A stretch of 64,000 nt of DNA from Pedobacter psychroterrae. GTDB lineage: Bacteria; Bacteroidota; Bacteroidia; Sphingobacteriales; Sphingobacteriaceae. The notes beneath the pieces are model-generated. The model saw only the letters and a list, made by a program, of their open reading frames with translations. It was not told the DNA's origin and ran no database searches. Of the stretch, positions 25,824-36,262 are shown one piece after another; positions within the stretch are counted from its first letter, which is position 1, and the number at the start of each line of letters is the position of its first letter. The position numbers were made by a program, and so were the translations under genes. The stretch spans positions 208,759 to 272,758 of the forward strand of contig NZ_SJSL01000005.1 in the NCBI RefSeq assembly GCF_004331695.1. The letters run 5' to 3'.

Positions 25824-26280
25824 GCCAACGCCAAGCAACATGTTCAGCGCTGGTTCAGCACATTGCAGGTTCCGAGTTCGGGTTTAAGCAACAAACGGCC
25901 TGGTTCATTTGAAGGATCAGGCCATTTCGCTGTGTATTATTTTATTGGAAATTATGGTTCAAATTGTGCCAGCTATTTCGGGCCTGATAGTGCCAGCGAT
26001 GACGGTTTAAATGGTAAGCCTGTTACCTGTAAGTCCATATTTTAATACCTGATCGACTTACGAAAGTCATCAGATAGAAGTTGTTCTGATGAAAACTCAG
26101 TTTCTTTGAAGTTTTCACTTCCGGCCAAGCTTTCATTAATTGGACACAGATTTAGATGGATAGACAAAATAAGCGGGTATAATCACAATCGCAACTTATT
26201 AAATTTATACATCAAAAATATTATAGAATTAATTATATCTTTAAGTTTAATTGCAATTAAGTAAACTAATCAATTAAGCA
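25824..26280. other. Intergenic region upstream of the GHKL/PRTase gene
   Basis: Mixed spacer of 457 bases. It contains a 6-base-pair inverted repeat GGCCTG...CAGGCC near 25900-25925 and the 24-base-period repeat listed separately. The last 130 bases are very AT-rich and must carry the promoter of the gene at 26281; TATCTTTA near 26235 is one base off TAnnTTTG. Confidence 0.45.
25967..26005. repeat. Direct repeat with 24-base period, possible IS21-type end
   Basis: TGCCAGCTATTTCGG (25967-25981) and TGCCAGCGATGACGG (25991-26005) share 12 of 15 bases. Short tandem repeats of this kind form the ends of IS21-family elements. No transposase remnant was seen beside it, so it is at best a decayed end. 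Confidence 0.3.
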
Positions 26281-29200
26281 ATGTTAATAATTGAAGTCGG
26301 CAAAAAGTTAGTCCAATCCAATCTTTCAAAAATAGTTGAACTTAATTGGGAAAGATCATTTAAATCGCCGGCCGTTCAATTCAATTTGGAACTTCTTGAA
26401 TGGATATCAAACGCTGAAATTTCTTTTTTAATCAGTTGGATAAGATCATTAGAGGATAAAAAAATTCCGGTATTTGTCAAACTGCAAAGCCAACGTGGAG
26501 TGACAACTGATTCTGACGAGTATTCTAAAAGAAAGTACTGCTTAGAAAGAATTTTGATTCATTGGAAATTAAAACAACATATTTCAGACAAGACAACGTT
26601 AATTGATGGCGGAATTTCCATAAATAATAGTTTACCCAACAATACCTCTAATTTCACTTCAATACCAATAAGCTCGTATAAAACAGTAACATTTGATATA
26701 GATTTCGATCAGCTTTATAACCACTATCTCACTGATTTTTCAAATAATCTGAAAAAAAACCTGGCAAAAACGGATATAAACTATTATGATACAAAGTTCT
26801 TAGATTACTCGATTGTTAAAGAGCTATACTCCAATGTGTGTTTACATGCAAACAGTAGTAAATCTCAAGAATGCTATTTCTCTATTGGCGTAAATAAAAA
26901 ATTTGCTGGAGCATCGGATTACGTATCTAGAAGCAGGCTGGAAGAACTTTCAGAATTAGAGAGATCATTTTTCACGACGGATAAAAAATATAGAAATATT
27001 GATTTTATAGAGATCAACTTTCATGATTTCGGAATCGGGATTTCGCAGTCTTTAAAGCCTAAATATTTAAGCGAAACTGAAAACGATCTTAAAAGTTTTT
27101 TTGGGTCATACCACGAAAGACACAAGCTACAGCATCTTGATACAAGAATAATTGAATATTCTTTGTTGTTATTTTCCTCCTGTTACGAAATTGAAAGAAA
27201 ATTTGAGGTTCACGATTTTATACCTAGAGGGCTATTTATATTAAAGGATATTGTTAAAAAATATCATGGTTATTTTGAAGTATCGAGTAATGACGGAGCA
27301 ATTGGGCTGTCTTTTAAAGATGGGAAAACTAACATCTTTTATTCTATTAGCGGAACGACAAATATATTTCCCGGAACCCGAATCAAAATTATTTTACCTG
27401 CTCTCGATCCATTAAAACAGTCAGAATCCTTAGATAAAGTTATTAAAGATAAAACTCCTGAAAGATCAGATATTTTTTACAACATTAATTTCTTGACGCA
27501 GGTAAGTGAAGTTGAATCGACTTTGTACTCAGAACCTGAACTTGCTAATGAAGAACTTAGAAAAAACAAGAACACCTCGATCCTTTTCACTAAGTTCATA
27601 GGTCATTTTAAAAACCTTTCTCCAAACACAATTGTCTTAGTAGACTTCGCCGGTGTTGAGCCTAAAACTGCTGATTACTTTAATAAATTCATATATTTCA
27701 TTACACACTTCCCCCTTTCAGGGAATACCAGGTTAATACTATATAATACCATCACCAAAGGTCTAAATAGCACTGTTATTTTTCATCCAGATAAAGGTTT
27801 AAAATCACAAGGCTTTTTTCCGTATCCAATACCTTGTATTTGCTGTGACTTGTCCGTTGAATGGTTGGGAGTCGAGGAAATGGACAAAGCAGATAACTTT
27901 ACTCAATTATGGATAGGAAACACAAAACACGAATATGGAATTGCTGATGCCAGAAGTTATAACAGTAGCATCATTAAAGTTGAACAAATTGATCAGAGGT
28001 TTAAAATCTCTGTAAATCTCCCGGATTATTTGGAAATATTAAAGAGAATTGAAGGTTATATTAAACAGGTCATCGACAAGGAAATTACTAATCAGGGGAT
28101 ACAATTCCGGATACTTACCGACAGCGAGAAAAAAAACTATAACAATATAATTTATGCAAAAGAGAACACCTGCTTCTTAACTTCCAGTGGGAAATACTTG
28201 ATTGAGTATATATCTTTTAATGAAAAGTTGTATATCTATAGCTATAGACGAATGATATCAACTTATTTTGTCTTTAAGCTTCATTTACATTTTTCCGCCA
28301 GCGAAAAAATTGAAAAAATAGACAAAATATTATCTGTAACACTTAGTAGTCAACTTATTGGCAATGAAGTAAAGGAAGTTTTAAATCTTTTCTATCATCG
28401 ACGCATAGATTTGGTGGCGTTGTCAAACTATTATAATTTCCAGAATGAAGAAAAATTTAATGATATTAAAGAAAAGAGTAGAGTACTAATTGTCAATGAC
28501 GTTATTTCTACCGGCAGTTTAACAAATTCAATAATAAAATCTGTTGAAATAAAAGAGGCTTTCGCCGTAGCCTGTCTTGCAATTGTTGACTTCCGAAAAA
28601 TTTCACCGTTCCAATCAAACCCTCCACTCTTATCATTGACGACCGCAGATGCCGATTTAATGGACACTCCCCCTATAGGATATAATATCGAAGTGATTAA
28701 TCCTGTCTTGAATGTACCTGCTTCAATTCCCAAAAGCAAATCTCTTGAAAACGTTCTGTTGACTAAAGAGGAATTTGCTAAAATTGTGGATGAAAAATAT
28801 TTCCTTATTGGCAATTTGAAAAACAGCTCAGTATTTTTCAACTACTATTTGCAGACCGAAGAGTTATTAAAAGATGATTCTCAAAACAAATTTACCTTTT
28901 TAAGCTATCTGCTTGAAAAGTTGAAAGAAAAAAAACAAGGCACTATCCGTAAAGAACTGCGGTTTCTGAATAACGGACTTCAAATTATCGGAAAAAATAC
29001 ATCAAATCAACGTTTCAGTAATGATTTTGAAAGGATCAAAAAGCTAATTAACAAGCTCGAAGAACAGTTAACTCCAGAGCTATTTGATGACTATAAAATT
29101 GATGCCGTTTTCTACCCGTTCCTGTCTCACATTAGTGTAGTTGAAAGTGACTCCACGCCTTTTTTAGAAGCATCGTTGAATAAAAATTCACCCATAATTT

Positions 29201-31128
29201 TCCCAATACCAAGAATTATGACTTCCAGGGGTTGGAGATTTTCCTTTCCACCTAAATTCATGCAAATCTTGTTTACACAAAATAAATTATCTGCCTTAAT
29301 ATTAGATGATGGCTCATTAACCGGGGAAACCTTGATGCAGATGATTGATTCAATCAGTTTTTTGTCCATAAAATCAATTGATGTGTTTTCAATCTTTGGA
29401 AGACTGGAAGATTTTCAAAAAGAATTGTTTTCCAGGATTAAAAGCATTCAGGTCAAGGGTGCTGTAGCACCTATCAATGTTTACTTTGGCGTACACTTTA
29501 ATATACCAATTCATAATATAAATGAAAGTCCATTTCACGTTGAGCTAAGTGACATTGATAAATTAGAGGGTCAGTTAAAAACGATGAATATTGAACTTTC
29601 TGAACAATTCAATTCATTTTTGAATAAAAGAAAGAAATATCTAAATGGTTCAGAATATCCGAGTTTAAATGGCGCTAAATTTCAAATTATTTCCTCAATC
29701 TCAAAACAGGATTTGTTTTTTGTAAGAGATTTTTTTGGAAGGTTTGAAAGTTATAAACTGTATGCTGAAGACTTGTCCATAGCAAACTTGAATGATCTCA
29801 TCAAAGATAAAAAGGCTATTTTAACTCTCCTTACTATATTAAATCTAGAGCCTCAATTATATCAAACATTTAAAAGGATATTTAATGATGATCAAATTGC
29901 CTTGATTTTAAAAAATATAAAAACAGATTTTCTATGTGATAGTCAGTTAACAGCAGAACCCGGGGCGCAAGAGTTTCTTATAAAAGCACTTTTTTACATT
30001 GATCCAAATGAGTTTTTTAAAACCGAAAATTTAATTTCTTTATCAAAAAGGCTTGGCGAAATAAAAGCTGGAAATAACAATCATTCGTTTTTATACTTAG
30101 AGTACCTTCTAATACTTGCTAAATTAAACATCAAAACCTTTGACGATAGACTATCGGCGTTATCTTTTGAAACAAATGTTGAGGATTTTATTTTCAATAT
30201 CAAAGATTTTCCCTCCATTCACTATGAACTTAGATTTGCCTTTACTGTATATGATGAAATCAACAGAAATAAAGGTTTAAATTACCATTTTTCCATTAAT
30301 AAATACTACAATTTGCGTCAATACTACCTCCGTGTAGCAAATTATCAAACCTATCATGATGAGAGATTGCTTACCAATTTATTTAATGATACAAATACGA
30401 GCATTTCAGTACTTCGACACGCTATTGAATTTGACATAACTAATGATATCCAATTAAACTTATCGGCGCTCCAGCAAGCACTGACCAAACTTAACAGTGA
30501 CTATACAGATCACCAGGAATTTAAGTTTATAAATGATATTGTACAGGACCTTAAGAGGTTTTCAACGTCGTATTTACCAATTAATATAAATGCTATAGAG
30601 GATGCAATTAATAAATTCGAGAGCATTTTTAAGGTCCCTTATAATACCATAACTATTGAACAGCTCTCAGATTTAGACGCTATTGTTGATCAGTATCAAG
30701 AATTGATGCTAAAAAATAATAGCCCACTTGCATCATATATTATGAAATCCGAATGCTTTTTAAAAACAGAGTGGATAAACGCTGAAGCGGAGATAATTAG
30801 CAAATACCCTGCTTATGTAAGGATTGATTGTCAGAAGAGTGAGGATTTTTTATTAAACGTCAACTCTTACGCTATGAATCTTGCATTTAGAAACTTACTT
30901 TCAAATAAAGTGAAATATGCTGAATCCGTTCCCTGGCAAATGTTTACCGAAGAACATCCTAAATACTATGAGTTATATATTCAGCAGGAATCGCCATTTC
31001 AAAACGACGTAAATGGCGACGGCACAGGCCAGCATACAATAAAATCCATACTGAGAAATTACGGAGTAATTTATAAGAAAATCAGTGACCACCCATATAG
31101 ACTACGCATAACCTTTAGAAAAAATTGA
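26281..31128 (+). CDS. Giant STAS-like / GHKL ATPase / dual PRTase-like protein
   Basis: A 1615-residue protein with no signal peptide or membrane helix. Residues 1-70 resemble a STAS domain (VQFNLELLEWISNAEISFLI). Residues about 140-380 carry GHKL ATPase motifs: N-box ELYSNVCLHA (E181, N185, H189), G1 box HDFGIGIS (D249-x-G251-x-G253), a G2-like GLFILKDIVKKYHGYF, and GTRIKIILP. Near 735-750, VLIVNDVISTGSL (D740, T744-G745) fits a phosphoribosyltransferase PRPP loop. Near 1005-1017, ALILDDGSLTGETL (D1009-D1010, T1014-G1015) is a second. The last 500 residues are helical. The next gene begins one base after its stop. I know no named family with this layout. Confidence 0.75.
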   Translation: MLIIEVGKKLVQSNLSKIVELNWERSFKSPAVQFNLELLEWISNAEISFLISWIRSLEDKKIPVFVKLQSQRGVTTDSDEYSKRKYCLERILIHWKLKQHISDKTTLIDGGISINNSLPNNTSNFTSIPISSYKTVTFDIDFDQLYNHYLTDFSNNLKKNLAKTDINYYDTKFLDYSIVKELYSNVCLHANSSKSQECYFSIGVNKKFAGASDYVSRSRLEELSELERSFFTTDKKYRNIDFIEINFHDFGIGISQSLKPKYLSETENDLKSFFGSYHERHKLQHLDTRIIEYSLLLFSSCYEIERKFEVHDFIPRGLFILKDIVKKYHGYFEVSSNDGAIGLSFKDGKTNIFYSISGTTNIFPGTRIKIILPALDPLKQSESLDKVIKDKTPERSDIFYNINFLTQVSEVESTLYSEPELANEELRKNKNTSILFTKFIGHFKNLSPNTIVLVDFAGVEPKTADYFNKFIYFITHFPLSGNTRLILYNTITKGLNSTVIFHPDKGLKSQGFFPYPIPCICCDLSVEWLGVEEMDKADNFTQLWIGNTKHEYGIADARSYNSSIIKVEQIDQRFKISVNLPDYLEILKRIEGYIKQVIDKEITNQGIQFRILTDSEKKNYNNIIYAKENTCFLTSSGKYLIEYISFNEKLYIYSYRRMISTYFVFKLHLHFSASEKIEKIDKILSVTLSSQLIGNEVKEVLNLFYHRRIDLVALSNYYNFQNEEKFNDIKEKSRVLIVNDVISTGSLTNSIIKSVEIKEAFAVACLAIVDFRKISPFQSNPPLLSLTTADADLMDTPPIGYNIEVINPVLNVPASIPKSKSLENVLLTKEEFAKIVDEKYFLIGNLKNSSVFFNYYLQTEELLKDDSQNKFTFLSYLLEKLKEKKQGTIRKELRFLNNGLQIIGKNTSNQRFSNDFERIKKLINKLEEQLTPELFDDYKIDAVFYPFLSHISVVESDSTPFLEASLNKNSPIIFPIPRIMTSRGWRFSFPPKFMQILFTQNKLSALILDDGSLTGETLMQMIDSISFLSIKSIDVFSIFGRLEDFQKELFSRIKSIQVKGAVAPINVYFGVHFNIPIHNINESPFHVELSDIDKLEGQLKTMNIELSEQFNSFLNKRKKYLNGSEYPSLNGAKFQIISSISKQDLFFVRDFFGRFESYKLYAEDLSIANLNDLIKDKKAILTLLTILNLEPQLYQTFKRIFNDDQIALILKNIKTDFLCDSQLTAEPGAQEFLIKALFYIDPNEFFKTENLISLSKRLGEIKAGNNNHSFLYLEYLLILAKLNIKTFDDRLSALSFETNVEDFIFNIKDFPSIHYELRFAFTVYDEINRNKGLNYHFSINKYYNLRQYYLRVANYQTYHDERLLTNLFNDTNTSISVLRHAIEFDITNDIQLNLSALQQALTKLNSDYTDHQEFKFINDIVQDLKRFSTSYLPININAIEDAINKFESIFKVPYNTITIEQLSDLDAIVDQYQELMLKNNSPLASYIMKSECFLKTEWINAEAEIISKYPAYVRIDCQKSEDFLLNVNSYAMNLAFRNLLSNKVKYAESVPWQMFTEEHPKYYELYIQQESPFQNDVNGDGTGQHTIKSILRNYGVIYKKISDHPYRLRITFRKN

Positions 31129-31129
31129 T

Positions 31130-32593
31130 ATGGAATTAGATATAGTTTTCAATATTGACTATCCAAGCAAATTGAAAGTAGAGCCGCTTTACTTGAATAT
31201 TCCCAAGTATATTGAATATATTGAGGTGAAAAATATGGACCAGTTTAGGCGAATCGTCAATTGCCTAAATGACGAAGTCGTAAGTTATATTTGGCTACAT
31301 CCCTCCTTTAGCGGTGACCAGGTAGATGCTGGATTTGAAAGTAGGGTAACTACTGAAGTCCTTCCTGAACTAAAAGAATTAAATATTGAGGTCACACAAA
31401 TTACTCGCTCAACTGGTAAAACATCGGAAAAAGATTTTTTCGATGTTGGCAAAATGCTTGACGTAAAAAAAACAAAAAAAGGGTATACGACAGAAGAACT
31501 CAAGGAAGTTTTAAATTCGAAGCCTAAAACTGCAACTTTAGAAAATAAGCCAAGGCTCCGTATAGAACAATCGCTTAAGGAGGAAATTAAATTAATAAAT
31601 AGCCGAATTAGGGAACTACGGAACTTCCTTCATGTATCATATTCAGAAGATGCGGGCTATTGGTTTCAAAAAATATTCAAAATCGAAGATATATATACTG
31701 AGCGTTGTTTCAATAATTCTTACTGGCAATTTAACATTGGCAACTATAAACTTTATTTAAACCTGAATAATCTTGAAGAATGTATGATAGATCCTGACCA
31801 TATGAATGTCGCAGAGATTATTAAATTTGATGTCGATAATAGACGGTGGTTAATTGACATGTCTTTCTTTGACGAAGTATCAAAAAGATTTGAACAACAA
31901 GACCCTGATAATTCCAGTGAAAAATTGGCTGTAGCAACAACGCTATACGTTATCCATGAAGCGATACATAAAATTCACAACTTAGATTGCAATACAGTAG
32001 CGGGTATTGGCAATTTCCCTAAGATTATTGAAGAAGCTGATTATCAAGCTGACTCCATAGCAATTTTGACAGAATTCTCATTTTACATTCATCAGATGGG
32101 AGGAATCGAAAAAATGAGTGCGAACCAACTAATCGACAAACTTTGCAGCACAATCGAAATAGCGATTCAAACTACGTTTTCGTTCAACCCGATTCAAGAC
32201 GCCTTGAAACTAATTCAAGTGAGAAGAGTTAACAGATATCTAATTTGGTTTTACCATTATTTCAAGATTAAAAATTTGAAAGCAGAAAATTTAGATGCCA
32301 CTTCGACCATAAAAGAAATACTGACGTATTTTTCACATAAACCGTTAATTGAAGTATCTGGCCCTGCGATAAAATCTAACAAGGATATGGATAGAACCTT
32401 TTATGATTTAAATAGGATTAAGCATCAAGAGGAAATTGCAATTCTTAAAATGAACAATGAAATTATTAGAATGGGCAAGATTCAAAGTGTTGATTTTAGT
32501 CAATTCTATACAGGTATAAAAGAGTCAAATTTCGAGAAAATGCGTGACTTTTTAAACGTGATTTTTACTAACAACCGTGCGGCTTTGAAATGA
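31130..32593 (+). CDS. HEXXH metallopeptidase-like partner protein
   Basis: A 487-residue protein whose ATG lies one base after the stop of the giant ATPase gene, so translation is coupled. Residues about 50-110 (YIWLHPSFSGDQVDAGFES...) look like a small alpha/beta receiver- or effector-associated-type domain. The centre has VIHEAIHKIH (H276-E277-x-x-H280), a zinc-peptidase helix, and EEADYQADS (301-309) downstream provides an acidic third-ligand candidate. The remaining C-terminal part is helical. A peptidase placed directly behind a sensor ATPase suggests the ATPase controls it, by analogy with other sensor-protease pairs; this is inference. Confidence 0.7.
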   Translation: MELDIVFNIDYPSKLKVEPLYLNIPKYIEYIEVKNMDQFRRIVNCLNDEVVSYIWLHPSFSGDQVDAGFESRVTTEVLPELKELNIEVTQITRSTGKTSEKDFFDVGKMLDVKKTKKGYTTEELKEVLNSKPKTATLENKPRLRIEQSLKEEIKLINSRIRELRNFLHVSYSEDAGYWFQKIFKIEDIYTERCFNNSYWQFNIGNYKLYLNLNNLEECMIDPDHMNVAEIIKFDVDNRRWLIDMSFFDEVSKRFEQQDPDNSSEKLAVATTLYVIHEAIHKIHNLDCNTVAGIGNFPKIIEEADYQADSIAILTEFSFYIHQMGGIEKMSANQLIDKLCSTIEIAIQTTFSFNPIQDALKLIQVRRVNRYLIWFYHYFKIKNLKAENLDATSTIKEILTYFSHKPLIEVSGPAIKSNKDMDRTFYDLNRIKHQEEIAILKMNNEIIRMGKIQSVDFSQFYTGIKESNFEKMRDFLNVIFTNNRAALK

Positions 32594-32805
32594 CGAATAT
32601 CCAACGCGAACGAGCATTGACAATAATAACAACTTCCAATAACTATACACGTAAAGGCAGTGTGAAGAACCGGGTTAGCATTAATAGAAAATCAGGGATA
32701 GGTTTTATGCTTAATCACAATTCGATTTAGGTTATTAACTTAAAGCAATGAAAATCAAATTGCTTCCGCAAAAAAAAACAAATTTTCCGAAGGCAGAACA
32801 AAAAA

Positions 32806-34620
32806 CTATTTTCTCGCACTATCCATCATTTTCATCATCATCTTCTTGTCGACTAAATAATCATCAGAAAGATCAGAGCTGTCAGCATTTGCAAGCATTT
32901 TCATCTTAGGCCATATAGCAGCATGCTCGAAAGCGAAAGAAGAAAATGATCGCATGATTTCTTGAGGAAGTTCATCGAAGAATTTCGGAAATTGACTGAC
33001 AAAAATATGAATGTCCAAAATGACCTTGTAAGATTCATCAAAAAAATTTTGCTTGATTGCCTTTTGGATTACCCCCATTCTGTTTTTAGTTTCTGCATTT
33101 GAAAGGTTAATGAAGTTGATCGGCTCCTCCTTCCCCAAAAATGCACCAATTTCCAACATAGATTCGAATTGTTTTAAGTTCTTAGTAAAGAATTTTGAAA
33201 GCTCGACGAGAAGATACGGAAGGTCAAATGTATTTATGATATCAACATAAACAAAGACATCCAGTTTCTCCTTTACTTCTTTGAACTGTCCATGATGGCG
33301 CTCTTGTTTCACCAATCTAATCATTTTCACAAGATCGCCGATATGATTAATGCCCATCACTGAATCATTAGCGATATTATTAAGCATGATCAGGCTATTT
33401 TCCAAACCAGCAGCGGTATGGAGTAGATGCTTCAAATCAAGCAAAAGATGGAAACTTTTAATAATGATATCTGTATCCATTCCAGTGTGAGTAAAAATAT
33501 TACGACTATCGGGAAGATAAAATTCATAATAGTCCATATCGAATTCACCGTTAGGTGCGACCGCCCTAAGTGCTTTCACCTTTTTTGGAAGCGCTTTCAG
33601 GGTACCTTTATTTTGCCCTGCAATATCCAAAAGCTCAGCCACGATTCCCTCTACCTGTGGAATGGCCAGAGCATAAAAACCATACCATAGCTTCTCTCTA
33701 ACCATACGTAGTAACTGTTCAAAAATTTCTTTGCGCTTATTCAATAAAGGAATTTGTAGTAATTCGGTTGAAATCTCAGACATTACTTTTTCAGGATCGA
33801 TACCATTAAGTATTTCCTGATCGAGAACAGCCGGAGGGGTCGTACGAATATCATTCATGAAACTAAAAACAAACATCTTGTTCTTATACCGACTGATCTT
33901 TTCATAATCAATTGCTTCGATGTCAACTTCAAAATCAAGTTTACCATTCCTAATTACATTATCCAAGTAGGGAGACTCCATATGCTTTTCTAGCTGCGGA
34001 TAGCTTATACCACGGGTTCGTTGGTCCACATAGAACCTTCCCGAATGTGTAATTGCGATATCTTTTGCGCCGTTCTTGATATATTCGCTAATGTTGGCCG
34101 CTTTTGTCTTGGCACGCTTATAAAAAATATCGATAGTGTATTCACTATGGGCCCTTCCCTGATTTATTTTTCCACTATTCATATCCTGAACAAAAGGAAG
34201 TTGTTCATATTTATCAATGAGCGTATTTACAATCTGCAAGTCTTCTTGAGCCTGAAGAATAAGCCTTGAAAACACAACAACAGGAAGTTCGACAATCCCC
34301 AAAACATGTTCATGAAATATGTCAATTACATTATCATCGCCAACTCTTGCTACTGAGATCTTATGAGCAATTACCTTACGGCAATTATTTGCTATAACAA
34401 CTTTGTCCTCAGAATACTCAAACCCAATCGCGCCCAAAGCTTTTCCAGCAATGTGTAATTGATCAACCTCCAGTAAAAAATCTGTTCCGATCTTATCTTT
34501 GATTACCTTCCCTATTTCAGAAAGGGATAAATCATGGGCAATCAGTTTTTTGTAAGGTTTAACAAGCAAAGATTGAAACCATAAAAGTAAAAAGCTAAAT
34601 AATGATTTTATGAAGGTCAT
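32806..34620 (-). CDS. HEPN-motif protein of unknown family
   Basis: A 604-residue protein. The N terminus has one hydrophobic stretch (IKSLFSFLLLWFQSLLV) that might anchor it to the membrane. Around residue 373 is SRNIFTHTG, giving R373-x4-H378, the HEPN ribonuclease signature. It is preceded by WYGFYALAIPQVEGIVAELL, a helix often seen before HEPN motifs in defence-linked proteins. The C-terminal part is helical and ends in a Met-rich tail (KKMMMKMMDSARK). Such proteins usually act as RNases in abortive infection. It is convergent with the ATPase/peptidase pair, so it is not part of that operon. Confidence 0.65.
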   Translation of the reverse strand: MTFIKSLFSFLLLWFQSLLVKPYKKLIAHDLSLSEIGKVIKDKIGTDFLLEVDQLHIAGKALGAIGFEYSEDKVVIANNCRKVIAHKISVARVGDDNVIDIFHEHVLGIVELPVVVFSRLILQAQEDLQIVNTLIDKYEQLPFVQDMNSGKINQGRAHSEYTIDIFYKRAKTKAANISEYIKNGAKDIAITHSGRFYVDQRTRGISYPQLEKHMESPYLDNVIRNGKLDFEVDIEAIDYEKISRYKNKMFVFSFMNDIRTTPPAVLDQEILNGIDPEKVMSEISTELLQIPLLNKRKEIFEQLLRMVREKLWYGFYALAIPQVEGIVAELLDIAGQNKGTLKALPKKVKALRAVAPNGEFDMDYYEFYLPDSRNIFTHTGMDTDIIIKSFHLLLDLKHLLHTAAGLENSLIMLNNIANDSVMGINHIGDLVKMIRLVKQERHHGQFKEVKEKLDVFVYVDIINTFDLPYLLVELSKFFTKNLKQFESMLEIGAFLGKEEPINFINLSNAETKNRMGVIQKAIKQNFFDESYKVILDIHIFVSQFPKFFDELPQEIMRSFSSFAFEHAAIWPKMKMLANADSSDLSDDYLVDKKMMMKMMDSARK

Positions 34621-34863
34621 TCGAGAATTAAATACAAATTTTGGCTAGAAAGTAAATCTGGATTTAGTGAGATATAAAAGCAAATCTCACTGATGAAGAT
34701 TTATATTACTATCTCAAGCTAAAAATATTGGTTAAGATAAATAAAAATTTATATTGAACACCCCCTCTTACAAATGATTTATCGATATAATTTACCGCTA
34801 AGGGCATGTTGAGAACAACGTGAATACATTTTCGCTATGCAGCAAACGCTATAATCTAGACAT

Positions 34864-36258
34864 CTATTTAATATAAGGCATCGGTATTCCAATTTTAAAA
34901 ACCTTGTGGTAAGCATTAATTTTCGTTGAATCATTTAAAACACATTCAAACTTATAATCATCAGTCAAGACTTCGTCGGTTGGGTAAATGATTAAACAAT
35001 CTATTATATCTTTTGGTGTTTTAGTTTTTTCTAAAGTTTCATATACCTTATTCAACCTAGCATAACCAGCAACTTGCCTAATATCTCCATGAATTTGACT
35101 TGAGCGGTAATGCATTTTATATTTAGCATCCACCACCATCTCGCTTCCTTCCTTAGTGATTAAAAAATCTAAGGCATTACCATAAGTAGAAAACTGGAAT
35201 TTAATCTCACTTTCGCTAAATGCACTTAACAGATGATGATAAACATATAATTCAAATAATTTGGGCATATCTATCCAAAAAGGTGGAGTTTTAATCTTTT
35301 GGCTTTTCGCGGTATTGCTGATGTTATAGGCAAAGCGTTTTAAAATGTATTGCCCTATCTTAATGGCATCTTTATATTCTTTAAAAAAAGGATTGTTTTT
35401 GCTATTTTTTAAAGTAGCTATATCCATTTTATCATTCACCAATTCAAAAGCAGGTTTGCAATAGTTAATTAGTTGCTCTAAATCTTTCTGATTACCTGCA
35501 AATAAACCAGCATTTTGATGCACATAATTGCTACAGTAATAAAGCACATTTTTTAAGAAACGATTTTCTTGATGGTTTACGCCGAATTCTTGATACTCAC
35601 AATAGGTCTTAGTTAGCCTATTTTTTAATATGTTTTGTTTTATGTTAGCGCCGACTAATATTTTTCCTTTTATCCTATTGTCTAAATTTTCTTTGACTTT
35701 GTAATAGGATTTCTTTAAACCTTTTCTAACGATGTGTTTCAGTAAGTTCAAAAACTGAACGACCAAAAACGGGGTTAAAGCATCGTCTTCCTGTTTTATA
35801 ACTATTTGTTCAGCGTCCCAATCTATTAAAACTAAATTATTCGTGTTACTAACTATAACAGGATGCTGAAAAGCATCCATTAAGAGTTTAAGATAATTTA
35901 ATTGTTTTGAATTGTCCTTTTCAACGGAAGAATCTAATTCTGATTCATTTTCAGAACATAAGGGTTGTTCTTCCCATTTTTTCAACTCCGCATCAAATCT
36001 TTCAAGCACCTCTTTATTTAATTTTGGCTTTACTAAAACAAAATGCTTTCCTTGAATAATCCAGTCTACACCAATGTAATAGTCCGCTTTAAGGAAATAC
36101 GAATTTTGTTTTTCAGAAATAAAATACGTGGGCTTAGTTTCTTTTATTGTTGGAAATTTCTTCGCAGGCACCAGAATTAATTGGTCAAGATTAATATGCC
36201 CGCTACCTATTTTTTCTAGCAAATCGACCTCTTTGTGTTCTGATATTTCTATCTCCAT
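34864..36258 (-). CDS. mcrC: McrC, nuclease subunit of McrBC restriction system
   Basis: A 464-residue McrC-type protein. The family block FWIDMPKLFELYVYHHLL is near residues 325-345. The PD-(D/E)xK site follows: ALDFLITKEGSEMVVDAKYK, with Asp in ALDF and D-A-K in VVDAKYK. McrC docks on the McrB GTPase ring and cuts DNA that carries modified cytosines. It starts 4 bases after the McrB stop, the last gene of the composite HsdRMS-McrBC operon. Its length is typical of Bacteroidota McrC. Confidence 0.92.
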   Translation of the reverse strand: MEIEISEHKEVDLLEKIGSGHINLDQLILVPAKKFPTIKETKPTYFISEKQNSYFLKADYYIGVDWIIQGKHFVLVKPKLNKEVLERFDAELKKWEEQPLCSENESELDSSVEKDNSKQLNYLKLLMDAFQHPVIVSNTNNLVLIDWDAEQIVIKQEDDALTPFLVVQFLNLLKHIVRKGLKKSYYKVKENLDNRIKGKILVGANIKQNILKNRLTKTYCEYQEFGVNHQENRFLKNVLYYCSNYVHQNAGLFAGNQKDLEQLINYCKPAFELVNDKMDIATLKNSKNNPFFKEYKDAIKIGQYILKRFAYNISNTAKSQKIKTPPFWIDMPKLFELYVYHHLLSAFSESEIKFQFSTYGNALDFLITKEGSEMVVDAKYKMHYRSSQIHGDIRQVAGYARLNKVYETLEKTKTPKDIIDCLIIYPTDEVLTDDYKFECVLNDSTKINAYHKVFKIGIPMPYIK

Positions 36259-36262
36259 TGAA

